A DNA stretch of 64,000 bases from Palsa-883 sp963847615 (GTDB lineage Bacteria > Pseudomonadota > Alphaproteobacteria > Acetobacterales > Acetobacteraceae). Each line of letters starts with the position of its first letter. Positions within the stretch are counted from its first letter, which is position 1. Below, piece after piece: positions 44,561-60,302 of this stretch. The stretch is from contig CAWKAN010000017.1 of the NCBI GenBank assembly GCA_963847615.1, positions 434,001-498,000 of the forward strand, written 5' to 3'. The notes under the pieces were generated by a model. That model was not told the DNA's origin and ran no database searches. It saw only the letters and a program-made list of their open reading frames with translations. The position numbers were made by a program, and so were the translations under genes.

Positions 44561-44589
44561 GCGGCCCGCCGAAAGCCCCGGCGGGCCGC
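44561..44589 (-). terminator. Hairpin downstream of lon
   Basis: Perfect 11-bp stem (GCGGCCCGCCG at 44561-44571 with CGGCGGGCCGC at 44579-44589) around a 7-nt loop, 38 bp after the lon stop in the direction of transcription. It is followed by TTGCATTG rather than a clean T run, so termination efficiency is uncertain. Confidence 0.5.
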
Positions 44590-44626
44590 CTTGTCAAGCC
44601 CGGACCTGTGGCCCAGACCGGTGGTC

Positions 44627-47077
<2,451 letters not shown>

Positions 47078-47224
47078 GGTTGACCTCCTGATGGACAGTC
47101 GCCGCGCGATCCGCCCGCTGTCGGCACGGACCGCGCTTCGTCCGGGCCGGATGCCCGGGTTTCAGGCGGTCGATATCGGCAGCGATGACGGCAGGCGCAA
47201 GGCCTTGAAATTCCGGGTGCCGGA

Positions 47225-48479
47225 TCAGGCGCTGGTTTCCGCCCGTTCCTTGCCGTACAGGAAGAGCGGGTTGGCGCGCGACTCGGCGACTTCGCGATTG
47301 ATCACCACCTCCTCTACCCCATCCAGCCCGGGCAGATCGAACATCGTGCCCAGCAGGATCGATTCCATGATCGAGCGCAGGCCCCGCGCGCCGGTCTTGC
47401 GCCCGATCGCCCGGACGGCGACGGAGCGCAGCGCGTCTTCGGTGAAGGACAGCTTCACCCCCTCCATCTCGAACAGCCGGCCGTATTGCTTGACCAGGGC
47501 GTTCTTCGGCTTGGTCAGGATCTCGACCAGCGCGTCCTCGTCCAGGTCTTCCAGCGTGGCCACCACCGGCAGGCGGCCGATGAACTCCGGGATCAGGCCG
47601 AATTTCAGCAGGTCCTCGGGTTCGACCTCGCGCAGCACCGCGCCCATCCGCCGCTCGGTCGACGTCGCGCACCTCGGCGCCGAAGCCGATGCCCGAGCCC
47701 TTGCCGCGGGCCGAGATGATCCGCTCCAGCCCCGAGAACGCGCCGCCGCAGATGAACAGGATGTTGGTGGTGTCGACCTGCAGGAACTCCTGCTGCGGAT
47801 GCTTGCGCCCGCCCTGCGGCGGCACCGAGGCGACGGTGCCCTCCATGATCTTCAGCAGCGCCTGCTGCACGCCCTCGCCGCTGACGTCGCGGGTGATCGA
47901 GGGGTTGTCGGACTTGCGGCTGATCTTGTCGACCTCGTCGATGTAGACGATGCCGCGCTGCGCCCGCTCGACGTTGTAGTCGGCCGATTGCAGCAGCTTG
48001 AGGATGATGTTCTCGACATCCTCGCCGACGTAGCCGGCCTCGGTCAGCGTGGTGGCGTCGGCCATGGTGAACGGCACGTCGAGGATGCGCGCCAGCGTCT
48101 GCGCCAGCAGCGTCTTGCCGGACCCCGTGGGGCCGAGCAGCAGGATATTCGACTTGGCGATCTCGACGTCGTTGTTCTTCTGGCCGTGCGCCAGCCGCTT
48201 GTAGTGGTTGTGCACCGCGACCGAGAGCACCTTCTTGGCGTGCTCCTGGCCGATCACGTAGTCGTCCAGCACCTTGCAGATCTCGCGCGGCGTCGGCACC
48301 CCGTCGCGCGACTTCACGAGATGCGTCTTGTGCTCCTCGCGGATGATGTCCATGCAGAGCTCGACGCATTCATCGCAGATGAACACGGTCGGGCCGGCGA
48401 TGAGCTTGCGCACCTCGTGCTGCGACTTGCCGCAGAACGAGCAATACAGGGTGTTCTTCGAATCGCCGGATTTGCTCAT
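47225..48479 (-). CDS. clpX: ATP-dependent Clp protease ATP-binding subunit ClpX (one frameshift)
   Basis: Unfoldase that feeds substrates to ClpP, about 418 aa. The N-terminal zinc-binding domain has four Cys (CSFCGKSQHEV..., ICDECVELC). Walker A is GPTGSGKTLLAQT, Walker B region IVYIDEVDKISRKSD, and the C-terminal part has GRLPVVATLEDLDEDALVEI and RSIMESILLGTMFDLP. The frame shifts once near 47657 (GAC-c-GAG in the coding sense); dropping that base joins EVRDVDERRMGAVLREVEPE without loss. AGGAG precedes the ATG. It lies between clpP and lon, as in most alphaproteobacteria. Confidence 0.92.
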
Positions 48480-48660
48480 ACGCGCTCCTGCCCGGAGTCC
48501 TGGGCGCCGGGACCAGTCATATTACTCCCCTGGGACCGGGGGGGACAACCCCGGGTACAGCCACTCGCGCAGCCCACCCCCTCGCCCGGCGGGGCCACCC
48601 GCCGGGGTACGCTCAGGCGGTCCGCGACCGGCCGTCGGACCGGATTGCGGCCGGCCTGGC

Positions 48661-49303
48661 CTACTTGTCGGTGTCGGCCGGCAGCGGCCGGTTCGCCACC
48701 ACCTCGTCGACGAGGCCGAATTCCTGCGCCTCCTGGGCGGACATGTAGGTGTCGCGCTCCAGCGTGCGCTCGATCGCCTCGAGCGGCTGGTCGGTGTGGT
48801 GGACATAGATCTCGTTCAGCCGCTTGCGCAGCGTCAGGATCTCGCGCGCCTGGATCTCGATGTCGGTGGCCTGGCCCTGCGCGCCGCCGGACGGCTGGTG
48901 CACCATGATGCGGGCGTTCGGCAGGGCATAGCGCTTGCCCTTGGCCCCGCGCGGTCAGCAGCAGGCTGCCCATCGAGGCGGCCATGCCGATGCACACCGT
49001 GCTGACCGGGCTGCGGATGTACTGCATGGTGTCGTAGATCGCCAGGCCGGACGACACGACGCCGCCGGGGCTATTGATATAGAAGGAGATGTCCTTGTTC
49101 GGATTGTCCGATTCGAGGTACAGCAACTGGGCGCAGATCAACGAGCCGACCTGGTCGTAGACGGTGCCGGTCAGGAAGATGATGCGTTCCTTCAGCAGCC
49201 GGGAGTAGATGTCGAACGCCCGTTCGCCGCGGGAGGTCTGCTCCACCACCATCGGGACGAGGTTGTTGTCGTAGATCTCGATCGGGTCGCGGTCCCGTAT
49301 CAT
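48661..49303 (-). CDS. clpP: ATP-dependent Clp protease proteolytic subunit ClpP (one frameshift)
   Basis: Serine protease barrel subunit, about 213 aa. The catalytic Ser is in CIGMAASMGSLLL (S110 from the ATG at 49303), the His in ARIMVHQPSGGAQGQ, and the Asp in the later RDTYMSAQEAQEFGL region. Near 48949 (GCG-c-GGG) one extra base shifts the frame; skipping it gives LLLTAGAKGKRYALPNAR, the family sequence. The start is supported by AAGGTG 5-6 bases before ATG 49303; longer in-frame starts lie in repeat-like sequence. clpX follows after about 180 bp. Confidence 0.92.
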
Positions 49304-49332
49304 GATGTCACCTTGAGAGTGGCGGAACCCCC

Positions 49333-49360
49333 TACATAAGACGCCGCGGCGCGGGTTCCA
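49333..49360 (-). promoter_or_regulatory. Possible clpP promoter
   Basis: On the minus strand, TGGAAC (49360-49355) and TATGTA (49338-49333) are separated by 16 bp, which would start RNA about 20 bases before the clpP ATG. The hexamers are partial matches only. Whether a heat-shock sigma factor reads it cannot be decided from this sequence. Confidence 0.3.
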
Positions 49361-49424
49361 GTCGCCGCGCGAAGTCCTTGTCGCCGCACGCAGTGCAACC
49401 CGCCGGCAGCCCCATCGCAGGCAA

Positions 49425-49578
49425 CCTGGTCGCGGGTATCCACCTCGCAGGTATCCCCCTCGCGGGCATCGCCGCCGCCACGGCAAGCGGTGCCGGGGCA
49501 CCGGTTACCGCGCCGCCCGCCGTCGCTGGGCTCGTTGCCCGGGGGCCCGTTGCCCGGTGGCCGGTTGCCCGGGCGTCA
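49425..49578. repeat. Degenerate short tandem repeats between tig and clpP
   Basis: Two blocks of imperfect repeats: a GGTATCCACCTCGCA-type unit (49436-49475) and a CCCGTTGCCCGGTGG-type unit (49528-49575). They fill the tig-clpP gap up to the tig stop codon. No coding potential, no constant spacer. Confidence 0.65.
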
Positions 49579-50928
49579 TCACGGGACGGCGGGGTCCTTG
49601 GCCAGTTCCTCGGGGCTGACCACACGCTCGGTCGTCTGCGCCAGTTCGAGCACGAAGTCGATCGCCTTGTCCTCGAAGATCGGCCCGCGCAGCGTGTCGG
49701 CGGCGCGCGGGTTCTTGCGGAAGAAATCCATCACCGCGGCTTCCTGCCCGGGGTAGCGCGACGCCTCGGCCTGCATCGCGCGCATCATCTCGTCCGGGCT
49801 GACGGTGATGTTGTTGGCCCGGCCGATTTCGGCCAGCAACAGGCCCAGCCGCACCCGGCGCTCGGCGATGGCGCGGTAGTCGGCCTGCAGCGTCGCGTCG
49901 TCCTTTTCCTTGTCGTCCTCGTCCTGGCGCCCCGCCTTGCGGTCGGCCTCCAGGCGCTGCCAGATCTGGTCGAACTCGGCCTGCACCATGCTGTCCGGGA
50001 CGGCAAAGCTGACCTGCTCGGCCAGCCGGTCGAGCAGCTCGCGCTTCAGCCGCAGGCGGGCGAGCTGGTCGTATTCGCTCTGGACCCGCCGCGTCAGGTT
50101 CTGCCGCAGCTCATCCAGCGAGGCGAGGCCCAGCTTCTGGGCCAGCGCATCGTCGACCGGCGTCGGCACGACGCGCTGGATCTTCTTGGCGGTGATCTCG
50201 AACTTCGCCGCCTTGCCGGCCAGTTCGGCCGACATGTACGGATCGGGGAAGGTCACGTCGATGACCCGTGTCTCGCCGGGGCGCAGCCCTTCGATCTGCT
50301 CGGTGAAGCCGGGGATGAAGCCGTCGCCGCCGACCTCGATGGTCGCGTCGGTCGCGCTGCCGCCGGGGAATTCCGTGCCGTCGACCCGCCCGACATGGTC
50401 AACCACCAGCACCTCGCCCTTGGCGGCGCCGCGATCGCCGAGTTCCTCCGCCGCGATGTCCTCGAGCGGACGGTTGCGTGCGGCGATGTCGGCCAGCGCC
50501 TTGTCCACCGTCTCCTCGGCCACCTCGGCCTTGATCCTGGTCAGGGAGATAGATGCAAAATCAGGCAGTTCGATCTCGGGCAACAGTTCCAGTTCGACCT
50601 TGAACTCAAGGTCCGTGGCGGCGCCGTGGCCGGGGTCCTGGCTGACCAGGTCCACCTTCGGCTGCATCGCCGGGCGCAACCCGCGCTCGCTGAGCACCTG
50701 CTGGGTGGCGCGGCTGACGGCGTCCTCCAGCACCTCGGCGGTGACCGCGCTGCCGTAGCGCTGGCGCACGACGGGCAGCGGCACCTTGCCCGGGCGGAAC
50801 CCTGGCAGGCGCAAGGTCCGGCCGAGGTCGGTCAGCCGCGCGGTGCGGCGCTGCTCGATGTCGGCGGCCGGAACAACGATGGTGAAGCCCCGCTTCAGCC
50901 CCTCGGAGAGGGTCTCGGTAACCTGCAT
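49579..50928 (-). CDS. tig: Trigger factor
   Basis: Ribosome-associated chaperone and prolyl isomerase, 449 aa. The ribosome-binding loop GFRPGKVPLPVVRQRYG is at about residues 43-59, the FKBP domain (about 155-245) contains GEVLVVDHVGRVDG, FIPGFTEQIEGLRPGE and VTFPDPYMSAELAGK, and the C-terminal helical domain follows. The start at 50928 (MQVTETLSEGLKRGF) is the family start; the frame is open further upstream through the tRNA-Leu gene, which rules those starts out. No frameshift, unlike the clpP, clpX and lon genes downstream. Confidence 0.95.
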   Translation of the reverse strand: MQVTETLSEGLKRGFTIVVPAADIEQRRTARLTDLGRTLRLPGFRPGKVPLPVVRQRYGSAVTAEVLEDAVSRATQQVLSERGLRPAMQPKVDLVSQDPGHGAATDLEFKVELELLPEIELPDFASISLTRIKAEVAEETVDKALADIAARNRPLEDIAAEELGDRGAAKGEVLVVDHVGRVDGTEFPGGSATDATIEVGGDGFIPGFTEQIEGLRPGETRVIDVTFPDPYMSAELAGKAAKFEITAKKIQRVVPTPVDDALAQKLGLASLDELRQNLTRRVQSEYDQLARLRLKRELLDRLAEQVSFAVPDSMVQAEFDQIWQRLEADRKAGRQDEDDKEKDDATLQADYRAIAERRVRLGLLLAEIGRANNITVSPDEMMRAMQAEASRYPGQEAAVMDFFRKNPRAADTLRGPIFEDKAIDFVLELAQTTERVVSPEELAKDPAVP

Positions 50929-51043
50929 AGGTTGGGAAGTCCTTGATCCTTGAAGAAACACGCCGCCCCGAGGACGGTCCCCAGGGACGCCGCCCAGGGG
51001 ACGGCACCCAGAAGACGCGCCCAGACAGTGGCCGCCCGGCAGG

Positions 51044-51128
<85 letters not shown>

Positions 51129-51403
51129 GGCGCTCCGCCGGCCGGGCGTTCGCCCCTCCGGCGGCGGGCAGCGCGCCGGAACGGACGAATTTAGCGCAGC
51201 CGCCGCGGCGCGACAAGCGGCGATCCTGGATGCCGCCCATGCCATGCGACCACGCTGTTGTGCACGGCAAACCTTTGACCGGTTCGTCGCGGAGTGACAA
51301 TCTTGGGTAACAGAGCCTACCGGCCAGTAGGCCGCGTGCTGCGCCGGCAGCGCCGCCGGGGCGGACGATTCCGGTAGGACAACGGGTTGTCGGGGGATGT
51401 TCC

Positions 51404-52423
51404 ATGGGCAGTTTAAGCAAGGCGCCAAGCAAGTCAGCCAGCAAACCGGCGAGAGGGTCGCAGCCCAAGCCCCGCCGCGCCGCGCCCGGCAAGACCGACG
51501 CACCCGGCAAACCGGCGCGTCCATCGCGCGACTACAGCATCGCCGCGGTCGCGCGCACGCTCGACCTGCTGGAAGCGCTGGCCGCGATCGGGCCGGCGCC
51601 GCTGGCCAGCGTGGCCGACACCGCGGGCTGCACCCGGACCGCCGGCTTCCGCCTGCTGCGCACCCTGCAATCGCGCGGCTTCGCGATCCAGGACGAGGCG
51701 CGCGGCGTGTGGCGGCTCGGCGCGCGCTGGACCGCGCTGGGCCAGGCCGCCGAAACCCAGGGCGCGCTGGCGGCGACCGCCCTGCCGTTCATGAACGAGC
51801 TCGCCAAGGCGTGCGGCGAGAACGTCTATCTGCACGTGCGCGACGGCCAGATGGGCGAGACGGTGGCGATCACGCAGGCCGACCCGGGCCTGCGCGTCTA
51901 CGGCGAGGTCGGCAAGCGCCGGCCGCTGCACGCCGGGCCGTTCCGGCTGTTGCTGGCGCATGCGCCGGAGGCGGTGCAGACCCAGGTTCTGGCGCAGAAG
52001 CTGCCGCGCTTCACCCCGGCGACGCGGACCGACCCGGTGTGGATCGCCGCCGACCTGCACCGCATCCGCACCCGCGGCTATCTGGTGGCGGCTGACGAGA
52101 TCAACCCCGGCGCCGTTTCGGTGACGGTGCCGGTGCGCGACGCCAGCGGCCAGGTGGTGGCGGCGTTGACCATTTGCGCCGCGTCGCTGCGGATGCGTCC
52201 GCCGCGGCCGCGTGCGCTGGTGCCGGTGGCGGCCGACGCGGCGGCCCGGCTGTCGCGCGGGCTCGGCCGGCGCGAGGATCCTGCGGATGCCATCATGCCG
52301 CCGCACCCGACCAGCCTGCCGTCGGGCACCGGCATGCAGCTTCGCCCGCCGCGCAGCAACGGCCAAGCGAACGGCCACACGGTGGCGATGCCGCCGGCGC
52401 ACGTCCATCTCGCGCTGACATAG
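51404..52423 (+). CDS. IclR family transcriptional regulator
   Basis: DNA-binding regulator, 339 aa. After a basic Pro/Lys/Ala leader (residues 1-40) comes the winged helix (SIAAVARTLDLLEALAAIGP, then GCTRTAGFRLLRTLQSRGFA) at about 44-110, and the effector-binding domain (about 120-290: RDGQMGETVAITQADPGLRV, LHAGPFRLLLAHAP, ADEINPGAVSVTVPVRDASG). The last 50 residues are a low-complexity tail. The effector is unknown. It is transcribed away from tig and convergently with the glutaryl-CoA dehydrogenase gene. IclR proteins often control acid or aromatic catabolism, so that gene is a candidate target, but nothing in the sequence proves it. Confidence 0.88.
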   Translation: MGSLSKAPSKSASKPARGSQPKPRRAAPGKTDAPGKPARPSRDYSIAAVARTLDLLEALAAIGPAPLASVADTAGCTRTAGFRLLRTLQSRGFAIQDEARGVWRLGARWTALGQAAETQGALAATALPFMNELAKACGENVYLHVRDGQMGETVAITQADPGLRVYGEVGKRRPLHAGPFRLLLAHAPEAVQTQVLAQKLPRFTPATRTDPVWIAADLHRIRTRGYLVAADEINPGAVSVTVPVRDASGQVVAALTICAASLRMRPPRPRALVPVAADAAARLSRGLGRREDPADAIMPPHPTSLPSGTGMQLRPPRSNGQANGHTVAMPPAHVHLALT

Positions 52424-52424
52424 G

Positions 52425-52510
52425 TGGTCGCCGCCTGGGGCGTTCGCAGCCAGGGACGTTTGTAGCGCGGGACGTTTGTAGCCGGGGCATTCGCCGCCTG
52501 GGCCGCAGGC
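52425..52510. repeat. Degenerate short tandem repeats after the IclR gene
   Basis: Four or five diverged copies of a GGGACGTTTGTAGC-type unit (about 14-16 bp) fill the gap between the convergent IclR and gcdH genes. Similar in style to the other junction repeats. Confidence 0.65.
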
Positions 52511-52567
52511 GGCGGGGATCATCGACCGCCGCGAGAGGCGCGGCGCATCGGGCGCCGCAGCGTCCGG

Positions 52568-55650
<3,083 letters not shown>

Positions 55651-55802
55651 ACGCGCGGCATATCCGAGGGAAATGGCGGAAAGTCAAGCTGGTGGGCACG
55701 CGGCTTGACCGCGCCGCACGCCGACGCTGCACGATCCGGGCTGCACGCGCCCGGCTGGAGGTGTAAAGTGGCGGCACGGCAAATGCGTGCAGAGGGTTGT
55801 CC

Positions 55803-56180
55803 ATGCTCCACGCCAAACGTCTCCCACCCCCGCTTCGGCTGATCCGCTGGGCGGCGATCGCATCGGTGGCCGGCGTCGCGATGGCGGCCGCCACCGCCCC
55901 GGCCGCCGCCTGGTGGCGCGGCGGCGTGTTCATCGGCCTGCCGCCGATCGTGGTCGCGCCGCCGCTCTACCCGCCCCCGGTGTACTATCCGCCGGCCTAC
56001 GCCCCGCCGCCGACCTATTATTACGCGCCGCCCCCAGTGAGCGACGCGCCGCCGCAGGCCGCCGGACAATCCTGCTACGCCGGCCCCTATGTGTGTCCCA
56101 TGGACCATCCGGTGGCCTCGGGCAGCGCCTGCTACTGCCTGAGCAACCAACGCAGCCCGATCTGGGGCCGCGCCGGCTAG
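55803..56180 (+). CDS. Small secreted Pro/Tyr-rich protein with four Cys
   Basis: 125-aa exported protein of unknown function. A Sec signal (RWAAIASVAGVAMAAATAPAAA) is followed by WWRGGVFIG, a Pro/Tyr-rich segment (PPPVYYPPAYAPPPTYYY), and a C-terminal region with four Cys spaced C-x6-C-x11-C-x-C (CYAGPYVC, CYC). Similar short Pro/Tyr-rich exported proteins are common in Acetobacteraceae. ATG 55803 follows AGAGGG at 55791-55796. It stands alone between the helicase (divergent) and the transferase remnant. Confidence 0.7.
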   Translation: MLHAKRLPPPLRLIRWAAIASVAGVAMAAATAPAAAWWRGGVFIGLPPIVVAPPLYPPPVYYPPAYAPPPTYYYAPPPVSDAPPQAAGQSCYAGPYVCPMDHPVASGSACYCLSNQRSPIWGRAG

Positions 56181-56233
56181 AGGCTTGCCCCACCGGCGCC
56201 GGGCTGCGGCGCCGCGTTGGCGCCGGCGCCGCG

Positions 56234-56497
56234 TCAGCTTGGCGGGATGAACGGCTGCACCACCGCCTGAAACGGCGCCAGCACCTCGCAGCGCGACGCG
56301 TGCGCGGCCAGCGCCGGCCGGCGCGCGGGATCGAACAGCGTCTTGTGCGCCTCGGCGGTGAAGCGTAGCGCGCAGGCCACCGCGATGTCGGGATGGCCGA
56401 GCGCGGCGCCGAACCAGAACGGGGTGGTCCGCTGCGCCCGATCGGCCTCCAGCGCGTCCAGCACGCCGGCGACCTGCGACCCGCAGCGGTCCAGCCA
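56234..56497 (-). pseudogene. Glutathione S-transferase remnant (C-terminal domain only)
   Basis: The minus-strand frame encodes SWLDRCGSQVAGVLDALEAD, then TPFWFGAALGHPDIAVACAL, and finally CEVLAPFQAVVQPFIPPS, clearly the helical C-terminal domain of a bacterial GST. It is cut off exactly at the palindromic element at 56498-56656; beyond that element no thioredoxin-like N-terminal domain is found on either strand up to the livG start. About 88 codons of an expected 200 remain. Probably inactivated by insertion and subsequent loss of the 5' part. Confidence 0.75.
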
Positions 56498-56656
56498 TGA
56501 CTGTTGGACGGCCCCGTAGGGCGGAAAAGCGCAGCGCCTTCCGCCACCGCCGGGCGAGCCGCTCGCATCTGCCGACGTCCCCAACAACATATCCCGCCAC
56601 CGTCCGACGGCGGAAGGCGCTGCGCTTTTCCGCCCTACGGGGCCGTCCAACAGTCA
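56498..56656. repeat. 159-bp MITE-like element with perfect 48-bp inverted repeats
   Basis: Bases 56498-56545 are the exact reverse complement of 56609-56656; the core is GTAGGGCGGAAAAGCGCAGC. The 63-bp interior has no gene. It truncates the GST reading frame. The GGGCGGAAAAGCGCAGCGCC motif resembles dispersed palindromes reported across proteobacteria; I cannot name the family with certainty. Confidence 0.88.
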
Positions 56657-56780
56657 ACGCCATATGAGCCAAGAATTTCAACCCGGAGGAAGCCTTACTT
56701 GCTGGCGATGCAGCCAGCGCCCAGGTCGCATCACCGGAGCGCGCCGACCGCCGCGGGCAACGATAGGTGAATGCCGTAGG

Positions 56781-56850
56781 GCCACCACCCGGGGCAATCG
56801 CCCGGCTGCCATCGCCCGGGGCAATCGCCCGCACCGGGCGGCTACCCGCT
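56781..56850. repeat. Degenerate short tandem repeats upstream of livG 2
   Basis: Imperfect 15-16-bp units (ACCCGGGGCAATCGCC, CGGCTGCCATCGCCC, GGGGCAATCGCCCGC) lie about 70 bp before the second livG. Same class as the repeats upstream of the first livG at 13083-13215. Confidence 0.65.
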
Positions 56851-56917
56851 TGTGCGCCAAGCGCCAATATGCAAATGACCGACAACTCAAACATCGAAAC
56901 TAGGGAGACGTCCGGGG

Positions 56918-57666
56918 GTGACTGACACCATCCTGGAGACCGCGGGGCTGACCCGGGCGTTCGGCGGCTTCGTCGCGGTGGACGACGTCGCGCTGCGGGT
57001 GCGCACAGGCTCGATCCACGCGCTGATCGGACCGAACGGCGCGGGCAAGACCACGTGTTTCAACATGCTGACGAAGTTCCTGGCCCCGACGCGCGGCACC
57101 ATTCATTTCAAGGGGCGCGACATCACCCGGCTGAAGCCGGCCCAGGTGGCGCGGCTCGGCCTGGCGCGCAGCTTCCAGATCTCGGCGGTGTTTCCGCACC
57201 TGACTGCGCTGGAGAATGTACGGCTGGCGCTGCAGCGCGCCCGCGGCGCCAGCTTCGACTTCTGGCGCTCGGAGCAGGTGCTGAACGTCTACAACGACCG
57301 TGCGCGCGAGTTGCTGTTCGATGTCGGCCTGTCCGACGTACGTCGACACCGTGGTTGCCGAGCTGCCCTATGGCCGCAAGCGGGCGCTGGAGATCGCCAC
57401 CACGCTGGCGCTCGATCCGCGAGATGCTGCTGCTGGACGAGCCGACCGCCGGCATGGCGCATGACGACGTGCGGCCGCATCGTCGAGCTGATCGCGCGGG
57501 TGCGCGAGGGCCGCACCATCCTGATGGTGGAGCACAACCTGTCGGTGGTGGAAGGGCTGTGCGACATCATCACCGTGCTGACCCGCGGGCGGGTGCTGGC
57601 CGAGGGCGATTATGCCACGGTCTCGAAGAACCCCGAGGTGATCGCCGCCTATCTGGGATCGCGACG

Positions 57667-57688
<22 letters not shown>
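56918..57688 (+). CDS. livG: Branched-chain amino acid ABC transporter ATPase LivG, operon 2 (frameshifted)
   Basis: ATPase of a second Liv-type importer. Walker A GPNGAGKTTCFNML, then LARSFQISAVFPHLTALENV. Three extra single bases at about 57338 (GAC-g-TAC), 57420 (CCG-c-GAG) and 57472 (GTG-c-GGC) shift the frame three times and thereby restore it; skipping them gives SDYVDTVVAELPYGRKRALE, DPEMLLLDEPTAGMAHDDVG and RIVELIARVREGRTILMVEH in order. The end (PEVIAAYLGSRR) overlaps the livF start at 57667 by 22 bp. A GGGAGACGTCCGGG-type leader precedes the start at 56918 (GTG). No binding protein gene is adjacent. Confidence 0.87.
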
Positions 57689-58364
<676 letters not shown>

Positions 58365-58445
58365 GGCGGCGTGACGGGGGCGGCGTGACGGGGATTGAGG
58401 CGTGACCAACATGGCATCCAGGCAGGCAAAAGCGAGCGTCCCGTC

Positions 58446-59335
58446 ATGATGATGATCTTCGGCATTCCCGCGCCACTGATGTTCGGCCAGTTGTTGCTCG
58501 GCCTGATCAACGGCGCGTTCTACGCGATGCTGTCGCTCGGCCTCGCGGTGATCTTCGGCATGCTGAACATCATCAACTTCGCGCACGGCGCGTTGTTCAT
58601 GATGGGTGCCTTCGCCGCCTGGATGCTGCTGCACTATGCCGGCATCGGCTATTTCCCGTCGCTGATCCTGGCGCCGCTGCTCGTCGGCATCTTCGGCATC
58701 GTGCTGGAGAAGACGATGATCAGCCGGCTGTACAAGCTGGACCACCTGTACGGCCTGCTGCTGACCTTCGGGCTGGCGCTGGTGATCCAGGGGCTGTTCC
58801 GCAACTACTACGGCAGCTCCGGCCTGCCCTATCGCATCCCCGACGTGCTGCAGGGCGCCACCGACCTGGGCTTCATGTTCATGCCGAACTATCGCGGCTG
58901 GGTGGTGCTGGCGGCGCTGGTGGTGTGCCTGGCCACCTGGGCGATGATCGAGAAGACCTCGCTCGGCGCCACGCTGCGCGCGGCGACCGAGAACGCGCCG
59001 CTGGTGCAGGCGTTCGGCGTGAACGTGCCGCGGCTGATCACGCTGACCTATGGCGGCGGCGTCGCGCTGGCCGCCTTCGCCGGCGTGCTGGCGGCGCCGA
59101 TCTACTCGGTGAACCCCAACATGGGCGACAATTTCATCAACACCGTGTTCGCGGTGGTGGTGATCGGCGGCATGGGCTCGATCCTCGGTTCGATCGTCAC
59201 CGGCTTCGGCGCTCGGCGTGATCGAGGGGCTGACCAAGGTGTTCTATCCGGAGGCGTCGGCGACGGTGGTGTTCCTGGTGATGGTGATCGTGCTGTTGAC
59301 CCTGCCGCACGGATCTGTTCGGAAAGCGAGCCTGA
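58446..59335 (+). CDS. livH: Branched-chain amino acid ABC transporter permease LivH, operon 2 (frameshifted)
   Basis: Inner-membrane permease, about 296 codons. It starts MMMIFGIPAPLMFGQLLLGL and carries the LivH signature FGMLNIINFAHGALFMMGAF (about 38-57) and many hydrophobic helices up to VVVIGGMGSILGSIVTGF. Extra bases near 59208 (TTC-g-GCG) and 59314 (GGA-t-CTG) break the end; skipping them gives ALGVIEGLTKVFYPEASATV and LLTLPHGLFGKRA, ending at TGA 59333-59335, one base before the livM ATG. Confidence 0.88.
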
Positions 59336-59336
59336 C

Positions 59337-60273
59337 ATGTTCGGATTTTCCCGCCCGCAATGGATCGGCTTCCTGTTCATGCTCGCGCTGATCGTGGTCT
59401 GCCCGTACGTGCTGTATCCGGTGTTCCTGATGCGGGTGCTGTGCATGGCGCTGTTCGCCTGCGCGTTCAACCTGATGATCGGCTATGTCGGGCTGCTGTC
59501 GTTCGGCCATGCGGCGTTCTTCGGCATGGGCAGCTACGTCTCCGCCTGGACCATGAAGTTCTGGCATGTGGACGCGGTGTTCGCGATCGCCCTGGGCGGC
59601 ATCGCCGGGGCGGTGCTGGGGCTATGCCTGGGCTATCTGGCGATCCGCCGCTCGGGCATCTATTTCGCCATGATCACGCTGGCGCTGGCGCAGATGGTCT
59701 ACTTCTTCTGCCTGGAGGCGCCGTTCACCGGCGGCGAGGACGGCATCCAGCAGGTGCCGCGCGGGCACACTGTTCGGCGTGATCTCGACCTGAACAACGA
59801 CATGACGATGTACTGGGTGGTCGCGGCGGTGTTCGTCGGCGAGCTTCCTGCTGATCCATCGCATCATCCACTCGCCGTTCGGCCAGGTGCTGAAGGCGAT
59901 CCGCGAGAACGAGCCGCGCGCCACGTCGTTGGGCTACCGGACCGACGACTACAAGCTGATCGCCTTCATCCTGTCGTGCATGCTGTCCGGCGTGGCGGGG
60001 GGCACCAAGGCGCTCGTGTTCGGCATCGCCACGCTGACCGACGTGCATTATTCGACCTCGGGCGAGGTGGTGCTGACCACGCTGCTGGGCGGGCTGGGCA
60101 CGGTGTTCGGGCCGGTGATGGGCGCGGTGGTGGTGACCGGGATGGAGAACTACCTGGCGCAGTTCGGCTCCTGGGTGACGGTGACGCAGGGGGCGATCTT
60201 CGTGGTCTGCGTGCTGGCGTTCCGGCGCGGCATCATCGGCGAGTTCGGCGCCTGGCGGCGGCTGGCGCTGTAG
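59337..60273 (+). CDS. livM: Branched-chain amino acid ABC transporter permease LivM, operon 2 (frameshifted)
   Basis: Second permease of Liv importer 2. Conserved LivM block FNLMIGYVGLLSFGHAAFFG (residues 44-63) and YLAIRRSGIYFAMITLALAQ. Disturbances near 59769 (CAC-a-CTG), 59785 (ATC-tc-GAC) and 59841 (GGC-g-AGC) break the frame; skipping these bases gives PRGHLFGVIDLNNDMTMYW and FVGSFLLIHRIIHSPFGQVLKAI, and the rest runs in one frame to FRRGIIGEFGAWRRLAL. Last gene of operon 2. Confidence 0.88.
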
Positions 60274-60302
60274 GCGGGGTGGCGCTCCCCGCCGGCCGAC
60301 GC

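Noticed and set aside
57338..57472. Programmed +1 frameshifting in liv genes
   Set aside because: No shared slippery sequence or downstream structure; the same kind of break also hits lon, clpX and clpP and would need several shifts per gene.
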